Below, piece by piece: positions 11,471 to 23,900 of a stretch of DNA of 64,000 nt. The DNA lies in assembly GCA_022605955.1 (NCBI GenBank), contig JAKCOZ010000021.1, forward strand, positions 10,336,501-10,400,500, written 5' to 3'. The position numbers and the translations under genes are program-made. The first letter of the stretch is position 1; the number at the start of each line of letters is the position of its first letter. This DNA is from Rallus limicola (lineage: Eukaryota; Chordata; Aves; Gruiformes; Rallidae). The notes below the pieces were generated by a model. It was given only the letters and a program-made list of their open reading frames with translations. It ran no database searches and was not told the DNA's origin.

Positions 11471-11566
11471 TGGCCCCGCCAGCGCCTCCGCCCGGCCCCG
11501 CCGCCAGCCGCGGCCCGCGGGGCGGGGCGCCTCCGGACGCGCCGCCGCCGACCCCGCTGCCGCGCC

Positions 11567-11602
11567 ATTGGCTTCCCCGGGCCGGGCGGTGCCGCCCATT
11601 GG
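11567..11602 (-). promoter_or_regulatory. PEDS1: Paired inverted CCAAT boxes (NF-Y)
   Basis: ATTGG (CCAAT on the minus strand) occurs at 11567-11571 and 11598-11602, 31 bp apart, about three helical turns. Pairs spaced near 31-33 bp are a classic NF-Y arrangement just upstream of start sites, and the PEDS1 ATG follows 160 bp later. Confidence 0.65.
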
Positions 11603-11760
11603 CCGGGAGACAGGCGAGGGGCGGTGCCGGGGCGCGTCCAGCCGCGCGTCTCCCGATGCTGCCGGGGACTGCAGCGCCGGGCGCCTCGCCTGGGCCTGGG
11701 CGTCGCTCGCCGCCGCCCGCCGGCCGCGAGGAGGAGCCGGAGCCGCCGCGGGGCCGGGCC

Positions 11761-11908
11761 ATGGCAAGCGGCGGCGCCGAGGGTGTCCCGTGCCGGGCGG
11801 AGGCTGCGAGGCCGCAGGCGGAGGCCGCGGAAGAGCCCGAGGGCGGCAGCCGGCGATGGGGCGCGCAGCACGCCGGGGCCCGGGAGCTGGCCGAGCTGTA
11901 CTCTCCAG
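11761..11908 (+). CDS. PEDS1: PEDS1 coding exon 1
   Basis: Codes residues 1-49 and the first base of Gly50; donor GTGAGG. Contains the conserved [18 protein letters not shown] segment. Confidence 0.93.
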
Positions 11909-14900
11909 GTGAGGGCGGGTGGCGGGCGCTTCCCCTCGGGCGGGCCGGGGGCTTCGGGCCCGGCTCCACTCATCCCGACGGCCGGCCCGGGGCAGCGCGG
12001 CCTCTCCCGGCGCGGCTCGGGGGGTCCGGGGGAGCGGGGGCCGGGAGGGTTCGTGCTGGCGGGTGAGGCGGCCGGGGCTGCCGGCGGGGGGACGCCGCCC
12101 GCCCTGATGCGGGCCCGGCCGGTGATGGCGGCGTCGCGGGGCGGCCCCGAGCGGCCGGGCTGGAAGCCGTGCTTGGGCCGGCCCGGCAGCCCTTGCCCTC
12201 ACCGGCGGGAGGGTGAGTGCCGTGGCGCCCTTCCCGCCGAGGCCGTGGACGTGCCGGTCGGTTGCCGGGCGAGGAGGCGAGAGAAGCTGTGGCTCGGCTC
12301 GGGCAGCCGCCTGGCGCTGGAGTGAGTCACCGTGCGTGCCCGAGGGGTGCCGCGGCTCGGGGCGCGGCGGTGGGGCGGCAGCCGTTCGGCCGCGCTGCGG
12401 AAGCCGTGAGCGATGCGCTGCGTGCTCGCCCTTCCCGGCTCGTCCCTGCCCGCACCGGGAGTGGCGGCGATGGGAAACTCAGCCCCCGGAAGCAGAGCGC
12501 GTGCAGCGAGCTCCAGCAGCAGCGACCTGTGATAAAATATTCGACGTGTGACTTTTGCCGGCGTTATGTAAATAACTTACATAAACATCGTCAGAGTTTG
12601 TGCTATGGGGGCAGCGTGTGGCACTGAACTGCTGAATCCCTGAGAACGGGGTTTGTGTGTGGCTGTGCGGGATGAACCTGGCTCTGGGGTGCTTCCATCG
12701 ACGACTATGAGTGTGTGCTTTGTGGCTTGAGCACCTCACCCCTCCATGTGGGACGTATGGTTAAATTCAGGCACTCCTTAAACACAAGGTCTGGGTGCTG
12801 ACTCAGCCCCTTCAGCTGCTTCGCCCCCGCAGCCTGTCCCAAGCCTGGACTGCTGGCCTGGACTTGGGTGTCTCTAGGCCAGGAGACCCGTGTTATGAGT
12901 ACAGCGGTGTTTGCATAGGCTGAGTTCCTGAGACTTGCTGGTGAGGAGCTGGTGTTTCCGTGCAGTGAGCTAATTGTTCCGTGAGGATCTATCCACTTAG
13001 CTCCTCTAATCGGGGTGTGGTTTTCTTCTGTAGGAAGTGAGTGTTAATTAACTCTTGCTTTCATTGCTCCAGGGATCTCTTTATAGCATCTCCCATGTTG
13101 CGACCTTATGCTGTCTTGAAATATGCTTGTTCTTGCGTCCTAATTTAATTTTACGACTCTCTGCTGCTGCAGAGGCTGCTGACTTACGTACCTGTGGCTT
13201 TTCTGGAGCAAAACTCTGAACCCTAGACACCTTTGTTCCAGCTTTTTTAAAATACTGCATTGTAGGCACGTTAGAGATATTACTGGTCCTCCTTCAATGT
13301 TCCTAGTTTCCCTTCCATTGCATGGTGTCACTGGGAAGGACCCCATGGAGCATTTAGGAGGAGGAAGTTGACCGGACAGCAAGCCTGTGTAGAGGAGCTG
13401 CGGGAAAGAAGCTGCTCTGCTGACTGCATGCCGGACACCGCAGCATGGCTCTGCCCTGCAAGAGGATGTGCTCCTCATACATGGTCCTTGCTGAGGGCTC
13501 ACAGCACCTGGCTTTGCACAAGTGGTGCGAAGTGTGTGGGCCCACAGGAGGGAGCAGGGAACGGACTACAAGGTACCAGCCCTGAGAGGTCATGGGCAAG
13601 AGAGCTGTGCTGCCTGGCCCCTGAGGTAGGGAAGGCAGACTCATCTGCCCTAAGCATGTTCAGAGTGAGCTACAGCCAGGCGAAGCTGCAGCTCGGATCT
13701 CCTTGGACTTAAGCGATCAGGGTCTGTTCCTGACACTTTAATCTATGTAAGTCTGATGACGAGCAAGCCCTTGCTCTCAGCAAGATGCCTTGGGAGGAGC
13801 TAGCGGTAATTAGTGGCAGAAACCTTCTGACAGTCTGAGCATCCAGAGTGTTTCCATACAGCAAGGTGCAGAAGAGAATCCATGCCAGTTCTTCCTCTGA
13901 TTGTTCTGTCTCTCGCCATCTCGGAATGGCCGGGAGGCTGCAGTCTCCTGCTCAGGAACTGGGAGCCAAGAACCATCCTCACAGTGTTAGGAGAGCAGTT
14001 CGAGGGCCACTGAAATACGGGATGGAATTGTTTCCTGGTAGTACAACAGCTTTATGTACAAGTTCCGAGACTTGAAATATTACAGATCATAAAGTGGTGT
14101 AACAATAGGGCACACGTGGCCAGAAGTTTGTCCCCAGACTCAGCTGTGCCAGCAACACTGAATATTGAATGAAATGCAAATTTGAACAAAAGATGTCATG
14201 CGGAGGACTGTGATGCAGCAACCCCAGGGAAAGGGAAACTAGGGCGACATGAGATGGTGTCTGACTTGTCCCCATTGCTTGGGCAAGGGCAGAGGGAAGG
14301 GGCTGGTAGCGGGTCAGGGAAGGAGACTGTCATGGTACAGAACACGCACACCTCCCGTGGATAAGTAAGCTGCTGGTTTGGGTCCCTGACAGACAAATGG
14401 CGTGAGTCATCCAGGCAGTAGAATAGTCTGTCTGTATCACTTTGGATTTCAAAATGTCCTCTCAGATGAAAGTAAAACATGCTTTTTTTCTTTCTGTCTT
14501 TTTTTTTTTTCCCCAACAGGAAAGAGACTACAGGAATGGATCTCTGTCATCTTATGCTTCTCTCTGATCTGTTTCAATTTTTACAATCTTCTCTTCTGCT
14601 TGCGACTGGAGCACACGCCCTCTGTTATTGTTGGGATATGTAAGTAGGAACTGTTTGCTGCCATGAACAAGGCAAGACTGTTGTAATGGTGGAAACAAAT
14701 GTGGGATCTTTTAGGCTGGACTTAACCGCCACACAGAGAGCAGGAGGTTTGTGCAGTGGCAGTGTCTTTGAAACAGACCCTCTGCAAAGAACTCTTACTG
14801 CTGTCTGTGCTCTGTTTCAGTGGTATCGAAGGTAAAGCCTTTGATATAACTGTGTTTGGTGTTCTTAGGTAGTCGTTTCAAGTGTAAGGATGCTGAGAGG

Positions 14901-17900
14901 GAAAAGGGCTGCTAGCACCCAGGACAGAGCCTTTCCTGGGAGCAGGCTAAGCTGGAGTGGTGGTCGTCTGGCTGGCTCGACCTGCCAGCATTTCCTTGGC
15001 AATGTCTGTGTGCTGTGTGTCCATCTGTGTGTGGAGGTGATGTGGGGAAAGGAGAGGGGATTGTGCCCACAAGTTGGGAGGAGTCAGCTTGGCAGTGTGT
15101 GCCTTTCATCATTATCTGGCCAATTTCTGATGGGATGAGGGAGGAAAGAGAGGACTGCCTGAGCATTCACCCATCCTCTCTGTGCTCGCAATGCGTGCCG
15201 AAGGCAGGGATCACTTCTTGCATTGGGGCATGTATCAGTGGTTACCCATCTTCATAGGAATGGCAGTGAGCTAGCTACAGGTGTTCGGCGTTACAATAGA
15301 AATGACTTATTTACAAACACTGGGGCGTTGCGTATTTTAGAAGAGAACAGTCCTTGTTTGTAATGGCTGCTGTGTATCGCTAGTGATTTTAAACACCCAG
15401 AACCAGTGGATTCATTGGTGATCCATGGCAGATGCTGTGGGTTCCCGTCACGGCTGAGAAGAGGCAGCTCCTGCTGCCAAAGGTTATTTATTGTCTCTGT
15501 GTTGGGGCCAGAGGGAGCAGTGTCCATCATGGCTTGCTTGCCTAACTTGGCCTCAGCTGATGAGGTGGAGGTGTTGGGAGGAGCGGGGCCGGTCGTGGCG
15601 TGAGAGCTCCTCCGTAATGGTGAGGGGAGAGTCGGTAGTGATGGCTGACCTGCAGTGCAATCTGCTTGCAGCTGGCTTTCATCCCAAAGTTAATATTGAT
15701 AAAAGCTTGAGTTCTCTGATATTCTGGTTACCAGTTTGACTGATAAAGCAGCCAATTCACTGATAATAATATTTAAGTAGTAGTGAATGATTAAAGTGGC
15801 AGAATCTAGATTCTGTGTAAATAAAGTAGTGTGGAAATAACTGATAGTGTGTGCAAAAATGAGCGCAATAAAACAATAAGCACTGCATGCTAGCTTGTTT
15901 AGCTGTCTTCCTGCAGCACATTACCCTTCCAGATGAAGGGTGGATGAAGTCCATAATTCCCAGTGATGATTAGGTTTTACTGAAGTTCTGTGAAACTCCT
16001 CTCCATTGATGTTGCGCTGCCCAAACACTGCCTGCCATGCGATGGGTGAGTCATGGGCACCGTCAGGCATGTTCCCCACAGAGCGCTGTTCTGAAGCTCA
16101 GATTGGAAATACTGACCTTTGAATTGGGTCACAAAATAAACATTCTGCTGATAAAAACATAGCTCCAGACCAAGTTCAGTGAAGTCAGAAAGCAACGTGT
16201 GATCCAAGGCTGGCCCTGAGTGCACAGACCTCTTTGGGGTGCATTGCTGGGACCTTGTGTGCTCTCTGTAGGGAGGTATTTTCTTCTGAGGAACAGGGCA
16301 GCCTGAACCTCCTTTGCCTGAATCCAGGGTCTGTAGTTAAAGGCTGCATTAGATCCCTTTTCCTGCCTTTAAGATATACATAGTTGTAACCCAGATAATA
16401 CTGCAGATGCCTTAATCTAGGAATCCTTGGGATAGAGGGGTTTGATCCCCCTCTCCCTGGCAGCCTGGAAGTACTTAACGTCTTTGTGCAGCACAAGCAG
16501 GCGTCTGCAAAGAGAAGCATTTGTGTGGCACAGTGCCCTTAGCTGGGCAGTACCACCCACAGTGCTCAGCTGGGCAGTACAGAAGCCTGGGTGCCAGGCA
16601 GCTCCCGAGCAGGGTGCTTTCTGCTGACTAAAGGGGGCCTTGCCACAAAAGAAGAGGAACCCGTCTGAGCCTCCTGTCTCACGTCCCTGCTAACCAGCCT
16701 GGAAGACGACTTCCTTCCTCTCCTCGCTGTCCAAACCCAAACAGAAGGTAGGCAGGGCAGGTAGAATTTGTTTCCATGTTAAATCTGGTCGTGCCCTATC
16801 CTGAACATCTTCAGCTGCTGAGGAGCCATGAGAATTCTCCTGTTTCGTGCGAGCTGACAGCTGCGTAGACTTGAGTTTGGTGTTTTATTTGCATCCTGCG
16901 GTTAACCCGAGGGGATATCGTGGAAGTACAGCAGTGCCAAGGATGGTGCAGGCATGGGTGGTGCTGGTGTTACTGGTGGGACGGGCAGAAAAGCCTTGAC
17001 AAAGCATGTAGGATCGGGCTTGAAACTCTTTACACTGTCAGGTTAGTGTGTGTTGTCCGGCACGTTATTCAGTATCCATGGTGGGGGGAAGGGGGCTGTG
17101 GGTGTGTGTATTTATATATATAGGTGGTAAATTAGTAGCATCTGGATAAAAAGGTTATCAAGTTCCACTGGTTTTCATTTCCCCTATCCTCACGTGTTTG
17201 GGGTTTTAAGGCCTTTTTCCAGATTGGTTGACTTCTTTCTCACACTTCACTTTTATCTGCAGCCACTTTTGTTCTTAATGGCCACTGTTCGTTGCTGTCT
17301 TGAAAAAAACAACCAACCGATTGAGACTGTGTCGTAGCCTGTTCATATTGGTAAGAACTGCCCCACCTAAGGCAGGCAGATATCTTTAGAAACATCTTGT
17401 GACACAGGATGCAGTTAATCATTGCTGGCTTGAGAGATGGGGAACTCAGCTTTTTTGAAATCGGTTGGGGTACAGGTTTCATTGTGGCACAGTTTATGGA
17501 TTAGCCAGAGAGAGCGTGCCCAAAGAAAGCGCCTTTCAGAACAGAAACCTGTTCTGGTTGAGGCCCAGAACCTTTTCGTTTCAACCTTGAGTCGCTCCCC
17601 AGAGCTGGGCTCAGTTACCTGCTCTGCAGAGCCAAATGAGGGTGTGTAATGTGTGCAAGCTCTGGCAGACATTGGAGACATGGAATGGACTGCTGTGCAC
17701 ATGGATCAGCAGAGCCCCGCTGCTGTCCAGAGATGGCTACAACAGTGTCACCTCTCTGGGTTTACTGTGCACGGTACAGTGAGTTTCCACTTGAAATTCT
17801 GATGTAAAAGGGCTTTGAAATCACACCAGGGAAACCTCAGTGAACACATCAAAACTACCTCCTTTACCTGGTCTTGGTCCAAATAAGCCAAATTTCCATC

Positions 17901-20900
17901 ACCTCCTGTCTCACCCCATCCAGGGTAACTACCTGTTACTTCACAGCTGCAGGTAACTCTGTGCTTTCCATCCAGACTGCCATGCCTTACAGGTGGAAAC
18001 ACTGCAAGTTGTGATTAAATAGGCAGAACTTTGAAGGACACTTTGTTGCACCATAGGTTGCATGCATAAGATCCTCCACAGATTGGCTCTGCTGTTGTGT
18101 GATAACTCTGGAGCTCAAGGATGCTGGCGGCGGCTGGTCCTGAAGTGGGGGTATGGAGTTTGAGGCCAGGTGTGCACCTGGGCAGGTGACGGGGATGCTG
18201 GCTGCCCATTCCTCCTGTGCCCTGGGTCAGGGAGTGACCTCCTCCAGCATGCTGGCTGCTGTTCTGGGGCAGGGCGGAGGAAGGTGACAGCTGTGGGCAG
18301 AGACAAGCCCTGCTCCCAACTGCCGGCAGCGGAGGGAAGCTGGGGACGCAGTGCCAACCACACATTCCCACTCGTGTGCACAGCGGACATGCTGCTGCTC
18401 TTTCCCAGCAGGACTGGCACAAAGAAAGCTCTGTGCTGCCTGGTTGTCAGGGCTTGCTTAAAGTTGCAGGGGCCTCTGGCTTAGAATTCAAGAACGATGG
18501 CCCTTACTTCCCCTGAACAGTGCCTTCTGCGCTTCAAAACCCCAACACGTGACAGAGTGAGTGGGTTATATGGAGCGGGGACGACCATCAGCTTCGGAGG
18601 GAGCACAGGCTGGGAACTCCAGTGTCATGGCCACTCATGTCCTGTCCTGTGCCCACACGCCTTCTGGTATTTGGTCTCCTCCCAATACCTTCAGGTCCCA
18701 GCAGCACACACAAAACTGCCCCATGCTCCCAAGGGCTGATCTCACTCCTCTTGATGACTGGGAGCTTTAAACAGATGATTAGCTGAACTAATGGAAGTAT
18801 TGGGTTGTTTTTTTAATGAGGGAAGACCTTGCTCTTGGCCTTAACTCAGTACCTACTGTTTTCATGTTCTCTTCATCACTTTCTTCTGGGCTGGCTTGAC
18901 TGCTTTTACTAGCAGTGTAGTCCCAGGGAAAGAGGATTCCTTGGGGATCTCCTCTCATGGTGGCTTCTGGCAACATGGCAAGTTGGGAGGCTCCTGCCCA
19001 GCACTGGGTCTGCATGGCTGGGTATGGGCACAGAGTGCCCCTTCCCAGGCAACATGGTCAGCAAGCTTCCCCGTAGCCGGGGGGCTGGCACCAGTACGTG
19101 GGGAGGGACAGGAGATGTCCGGTCTACAAGTGGCATACCAGACTGGCAGTTAGCTTAACCTGCCATAGTCTCAAACCCCTGCCTTCTCTGCACAGAAGGC
19201 CACTGAATGTGGAATCCAGACATCTAAGGCATTTTATTTTCATAAGCATATTGATTTCTAGAAAAAGGCCTTTTTTCTGTTGTGGAATTAGTCACTCATC
19301 CTGAGTCTTTACTGCTGTAAGATTCAGTAGGTTGTACCGTCAGTGTCAAAAAATGACTGTACTCCCCAATGATGCTAGCCAATGGCATTGAGCTACTGAG
19401 TAACACCTTATGCTGGTTTTTCCTCCCCAGAGACTCTAACCAAATTTTTACAGTGAATGTGAAACTTTATACACTCTGCTGTGAGGCTTCAGGGTTACAG
19501 TTTGAGAATTGCATCTGTGCGAAGCCAGGCTTACGCTTGGCTCTGTAAACTTCAGCAAAGTACAACTTTGTATTGTAAAAATGCAAAAGAATTTTCACTT
19601 GAACACCCCATACCCCATGCTTGGGCTGGTTGTGCTTCCAGCCCTGTGACCTGCAACCTGGCAGGAGACTTGGCTGTCTGAGGGCCAGCATTGTGCCCTG
19701 GCATGTCCCCAACTTCCTTGGGGTGTCCCCAGGGTGCTGCCATGCCTCTGGGCATGGGAGGCTGGGGGAAGGGGAGTGGTGGGGCGGGTGTTGGTGTTGA
19801 GAGCAGCTGTTCTAGGTGCTGTGTGTGCTGGATGGGTGTTTGTTGTTTTAAAGCATTGCTTCTGGCTGAAGTTCAGCTGCACACCTTTGGTCGCCCTGTA
19901 CGCTGGGCCTTTTGCTGTTCTCCTGACTCAGCAGCCTGCTTCCAAAACAGAGAAAATGCAGTGTTCTGAGCAAGTCCTGCAGCTTGCTTCTTAGCTGCCG
20001 TGCCTTCTCTTCCCCTCCTGTCTTTTCTGAGGATGAGCCCTGGCCAGGCTGATCCTCCATCCCACCGCTCCACAGGCTGGAGCCTGACACGTGCAGAGTG
20101 GTGTTTCTGAGGCTTTGCTGATCCTCTGACATGTGCAAGCCCACTGTCTGCAGCTCAGAGACCCCTGTGCTATGCTGTGGGTCACTGGGATAGTCGTACC
20201 CTTGGTGTACTGCTTTGCTCTTCTATCGCAATGTGTCATATACAACTACTGAGGAGCAAACAAGCCTTCTGCAGCATGACTGTGTTAGTGTAACGTGCTG
20301 CTTTGGGCACCCTCCTTTCTTTCCTCTTAGCTTTCCACCAGCTGGCATCAAAGGAACATGCAAAATGTCTGTTGAACTGTCAGTGTTCTGCCTCTATTTG
20401 TGTTGCTCCTCCAGCTATTGTTCCAAGGTCTGGTAAGGCAGCCTGCTGCAGACAACACTGGTTAACAGGCCTCAGCAAGGATAGCATTTGAGCTGTTGCA
20501 AAGTGAAGTGTTGTTTGGGTATCTTCCCCCTGAACCAAGGCTGTTTGCCCTTTCAGCTGCTGGTGCGGATCCCAAAGAGATTTGTCTCCACCCTGTCTTG
20601 CCACAGCTTGTGTGTGTGATTGGAAATAAAAACAAGTGCAGAACTCACTGCTCCTAAAAACAAGCTGTCTTCAATACAACGGGATGCACACGGGATGTAC
20701 TGTCTGCTGCTGTGTTTGAGAGATTGGGCCAACTAGATAATGGATCCAGCAGCAGGGATTGATCTTTAAGATGAAAAGAAAGCCTTTTTGGGGGGTAGGT
20801 GCCATGCTTATCCTGATTTTATTTCTTCTTCTTTGAAAATGGAAGGCATGGGAAGGACTGCAGATGTGAGGGCCAGCGAAGCAGAAGGGGACCTCATGGA

Positions 20901-23900
20901 GGGGTCTGTTTGACACATGCTGTGCTGCGTGTGCCGTGGGTGACTGCCCTGCCCTGAAGATGAGAGCAGCAGAACAGCCATGTCCCCTTTCATGTTCTGA
21001 AAGTCACCTTCTCTTTAGCAATCCTGCCAGTGTGAGGAGAGCTTTGATAAGCTGAGCTTTCAAGGCAGCTGACCTATTGTCGCAGTTTTGCGTAGCTGGG
21101 TGTTGGGAGAGAATGGGGGCTGCAGAAAATGGCTGCTGTAAGGAGCTGCTGGATTCTCTGCAAATCTCAGACTGTAAACATCAGCTGATTCAAGGCCAAA
21201 GTTGCTGCTGACCAGGGCCGAGCCAGTCAGCGATGGTCACAGCACCTCTGAGAATCACATATAAGAGAAAAAAACCCCACAACAGCCAGGTGCATTTTGC
21301 CACAGGGGAATGGAGTGAGAAGATGTAATGAGCTGTGCAGACACCTAGGCCAGGGAGGGTGGAGGAGGAGGTGCCCTAGGTTCTGGAGAGGAAAAAAAAT
21401 GCCCCTGCAGCCCGTGGAGAAATACATAGTAGAGTGGGAGTTCCCCCATAGCCCATGGAAAAGGCCAAGACCCCACCTGTAGTGTGTGGAGAGGATCCAT
21501 GCTGGATGGAGCAGGTGGAGATATAGAGAAGATGCTGTGACCTGTGTTAGAGCAAGCCCCTGACAGCACTTGCAGCCCATGAAGAGAAACAGAGACACAG
21601 AGATGAGCGAGAGAGATTTGTGCCAGAACAGGTGTGCTGGGGGGAGGCTGATGACCCCGTCCTGTGGAGGTCTGGGACTGAGAGACATTGTGATTTATTA
21701 CTGCCCAACATAGCAGCGATCCTCAGCAGGGCAGCTGATGAAGAGATAAAGCCCTGTGGGAAAGAACTCGTGTTGGAGAAGTTTGTGGAGGACTGTCTTT
21801 CATGGGTGGGACCCCACGGTGCAGCAGGGGGAGGGTGTGGAATGAATGCTCCCCCCCTGCTAAGAAGGAAACCAACTTGCAAGGAACTGACTGAAGCCCC
21901 CATTTCCCAGTCCCTGCACCCCCCCACCATGCCTCGATTGGGGGAAGAAGGGAGTGAAATCATGACTAAAGTCTGCTAAGAAGGGAGTGGTGGGGAAGGT
22001 AGGGGTGTTTTAAGATCTGGAAAAGGAAAACAGCTCATGAAGCCTGAGAACCTCATTTTCCCAGTCCCTGCCCCTCCCTGTGCCACGATCAGGGGAAGAA
22101 GGAAGCAAAATCATGACTAAAGGGAAGTCTAATTAGAATGGAGGAGTGGAGGGAAGGTGCTACCAAGAAACCCATTTTCCCCAGTCCCTGCATCCCCTAT
22201 GCCACAACGAGAGGGAAGAAGGTAGCAAAATCCTGACTAAAGTCTGCTAAGAAGGGAGTGGTGAGGGGAATGTGTTCCAAGATCTGGTCGTGTTGTTTTA
22301 AGATCTGGCTGTGCTTCTCATTATCTGACTCTTGATTTCACTGTTTCTCTAGTGTAGTGTAATAAATTAGATAGTTTTCTTTCCTTCACTCTGTGTTGAG
22401 TCTGTTTTGCCCATGTTGATGACAGGATGATCTGTCCCTGTCCTCACACTGATTCCTAAGCCTCTCAGTATATATTTTCTTCTCTGTCCAACTACAAAGG
22501 GGAGTGATAGACTGACTTTAGTGGGTGTCTGGTCTCCAGCCAGGGCTAAACCACCACACCTGTGCATCCTGATTGGAGTGGGAAAATCAGACCAAGTCCA
22601 GCTTGCAGCAGGGTAAATAAAAGCTGTGTGATTTCTGGGGAAAAATGCACAGTCATTGCTTTGTTCCCTGTCATATCTCTGATTGCTTTTCCCTTTCTGC
22701 AAGAGGCAGGAGTAACGAGGTGCCTTGGAGTCAAAATAAGCTGAACCAGTATACTAGCAACTTTAATTTTTGGGTTGGATTTCAAGTTGGAATTGCATTG
22801 TCAAACATCTTAGCAGGCAGAGGAGTACCTTCCCATCACAAAAAGCCTATGAACGAGAAGGTGTGTTAAGTAGGGGAGGAAGAAGCCATGGATGGTCCTA
22901 GCTTCACAGGTGTCTCAAGAGTTGCTGAGACAGGCAGAGCAAATGTAAATTTCTTGAGTCACCTCTGGTTTTGCAGCTCCCTGATGCTTGTGGTGCAGAG
23001 GCTATTACAACAGGCAGCTTCTGTAAACAGCCCAATTCTTGTAAATATATGTGGGGAAAGGTAAAGAACTGTGGTGCAGCTGCCCTGATCTGGCCCTGTG
23101 ACTGGTCTGGTTTGCATGGACTCTCAGGCTTCCCCAAGGACTGACAGACATGCCAAGAGTAAGTGACTGTGCCTTATGCGCTGAGCACCAAGTGAGAGCA
23201 GGGAATTGCTAACTGAGCTGCTGTAAGGCACAGCTGTGTTTTGAGCACTGTTTCTGTTGCTGTGACTCATTTAACGATAGACCATCAGTATGTAGTGCTT
23301 TAATTGGCATGAACTCCATGCATGATTTTGAGGGGTTGGTGCTGAGGTTGGTTCCCAGTACATCACATTCACACAGCACATGGGGGCTGTTTTGAAGTCC
23401 AGGTTGGGCTTCTGCTCTGTGACCTTGGCCAGGTCCACAGGTGAGGAGTGTGTGTGGCCATCCCCTTCCAGAGCCTGCGCACTGGCTCTGTAGGGAAGCA
23501 ACAAGTATGCTTGGATGTGTGTTCACTGTGTGGTTGGTCTCAGAGAACACAGAAAGAAAGACCTCTGATATTTTTATTAACCTGCAGGGATGGGACTGCA
23601 GTGAAAAGGGATCCCAATTCACACTCTGGTTCATTCTTCAGCAAATCCAGGATCCATCCAGACCTGGTTAATCTCCTGAAACCTGTGCAGAGCCAGATGT
23701 GCAGGCTTGAACCGGTACCTCATAGTGTCCCTGCACTGATAAAATAGCATCTCTTACATCCTTCCTTCTGGATAGGTAGATTTTCCAGAACATGAAAGCA
23801 GAAACAGGATTTTGTCAGAGCTGAAAATCATCTTTACTTGATTGCAGTGTTAAATTCCTGTGGTTGGCAGCTAGAAAAAAATGTTGATGTTTGTTGCAAG

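Larger units (their letters stand above)
10100..12480. other. PEDS1: CpG island over PEDS1 promoter and exon 1
   Basis: About 2.4 kb of CpG-dense sequence. It includes a CTCF-like motif, a CRE array, 11-bp GC-box repeats, two inverted CCAAT boxes, exon 1 and the start of intron 1. Long open frames on both strands here are compositional. Confidence 0.8.

Noticed and set aside
10110..12325. Several 150-320-codon frames around the PEDS1 promoter
   Set aside because: Compositional frames in a CpG island; only the PEDS1 exon 1 frame matches a known protein.
21824..21836. CTCF-like CAGCAGGGGGAG in the LTR
   Set aside because: Mismatches at two fixed positions and lies in purine-rich repeat sequence.
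21227..21979. Open frames of 119-153 codons inside the LTR
   Set aside because: They resemble no gag, pol or env domain; they are chance frames in an LTR.
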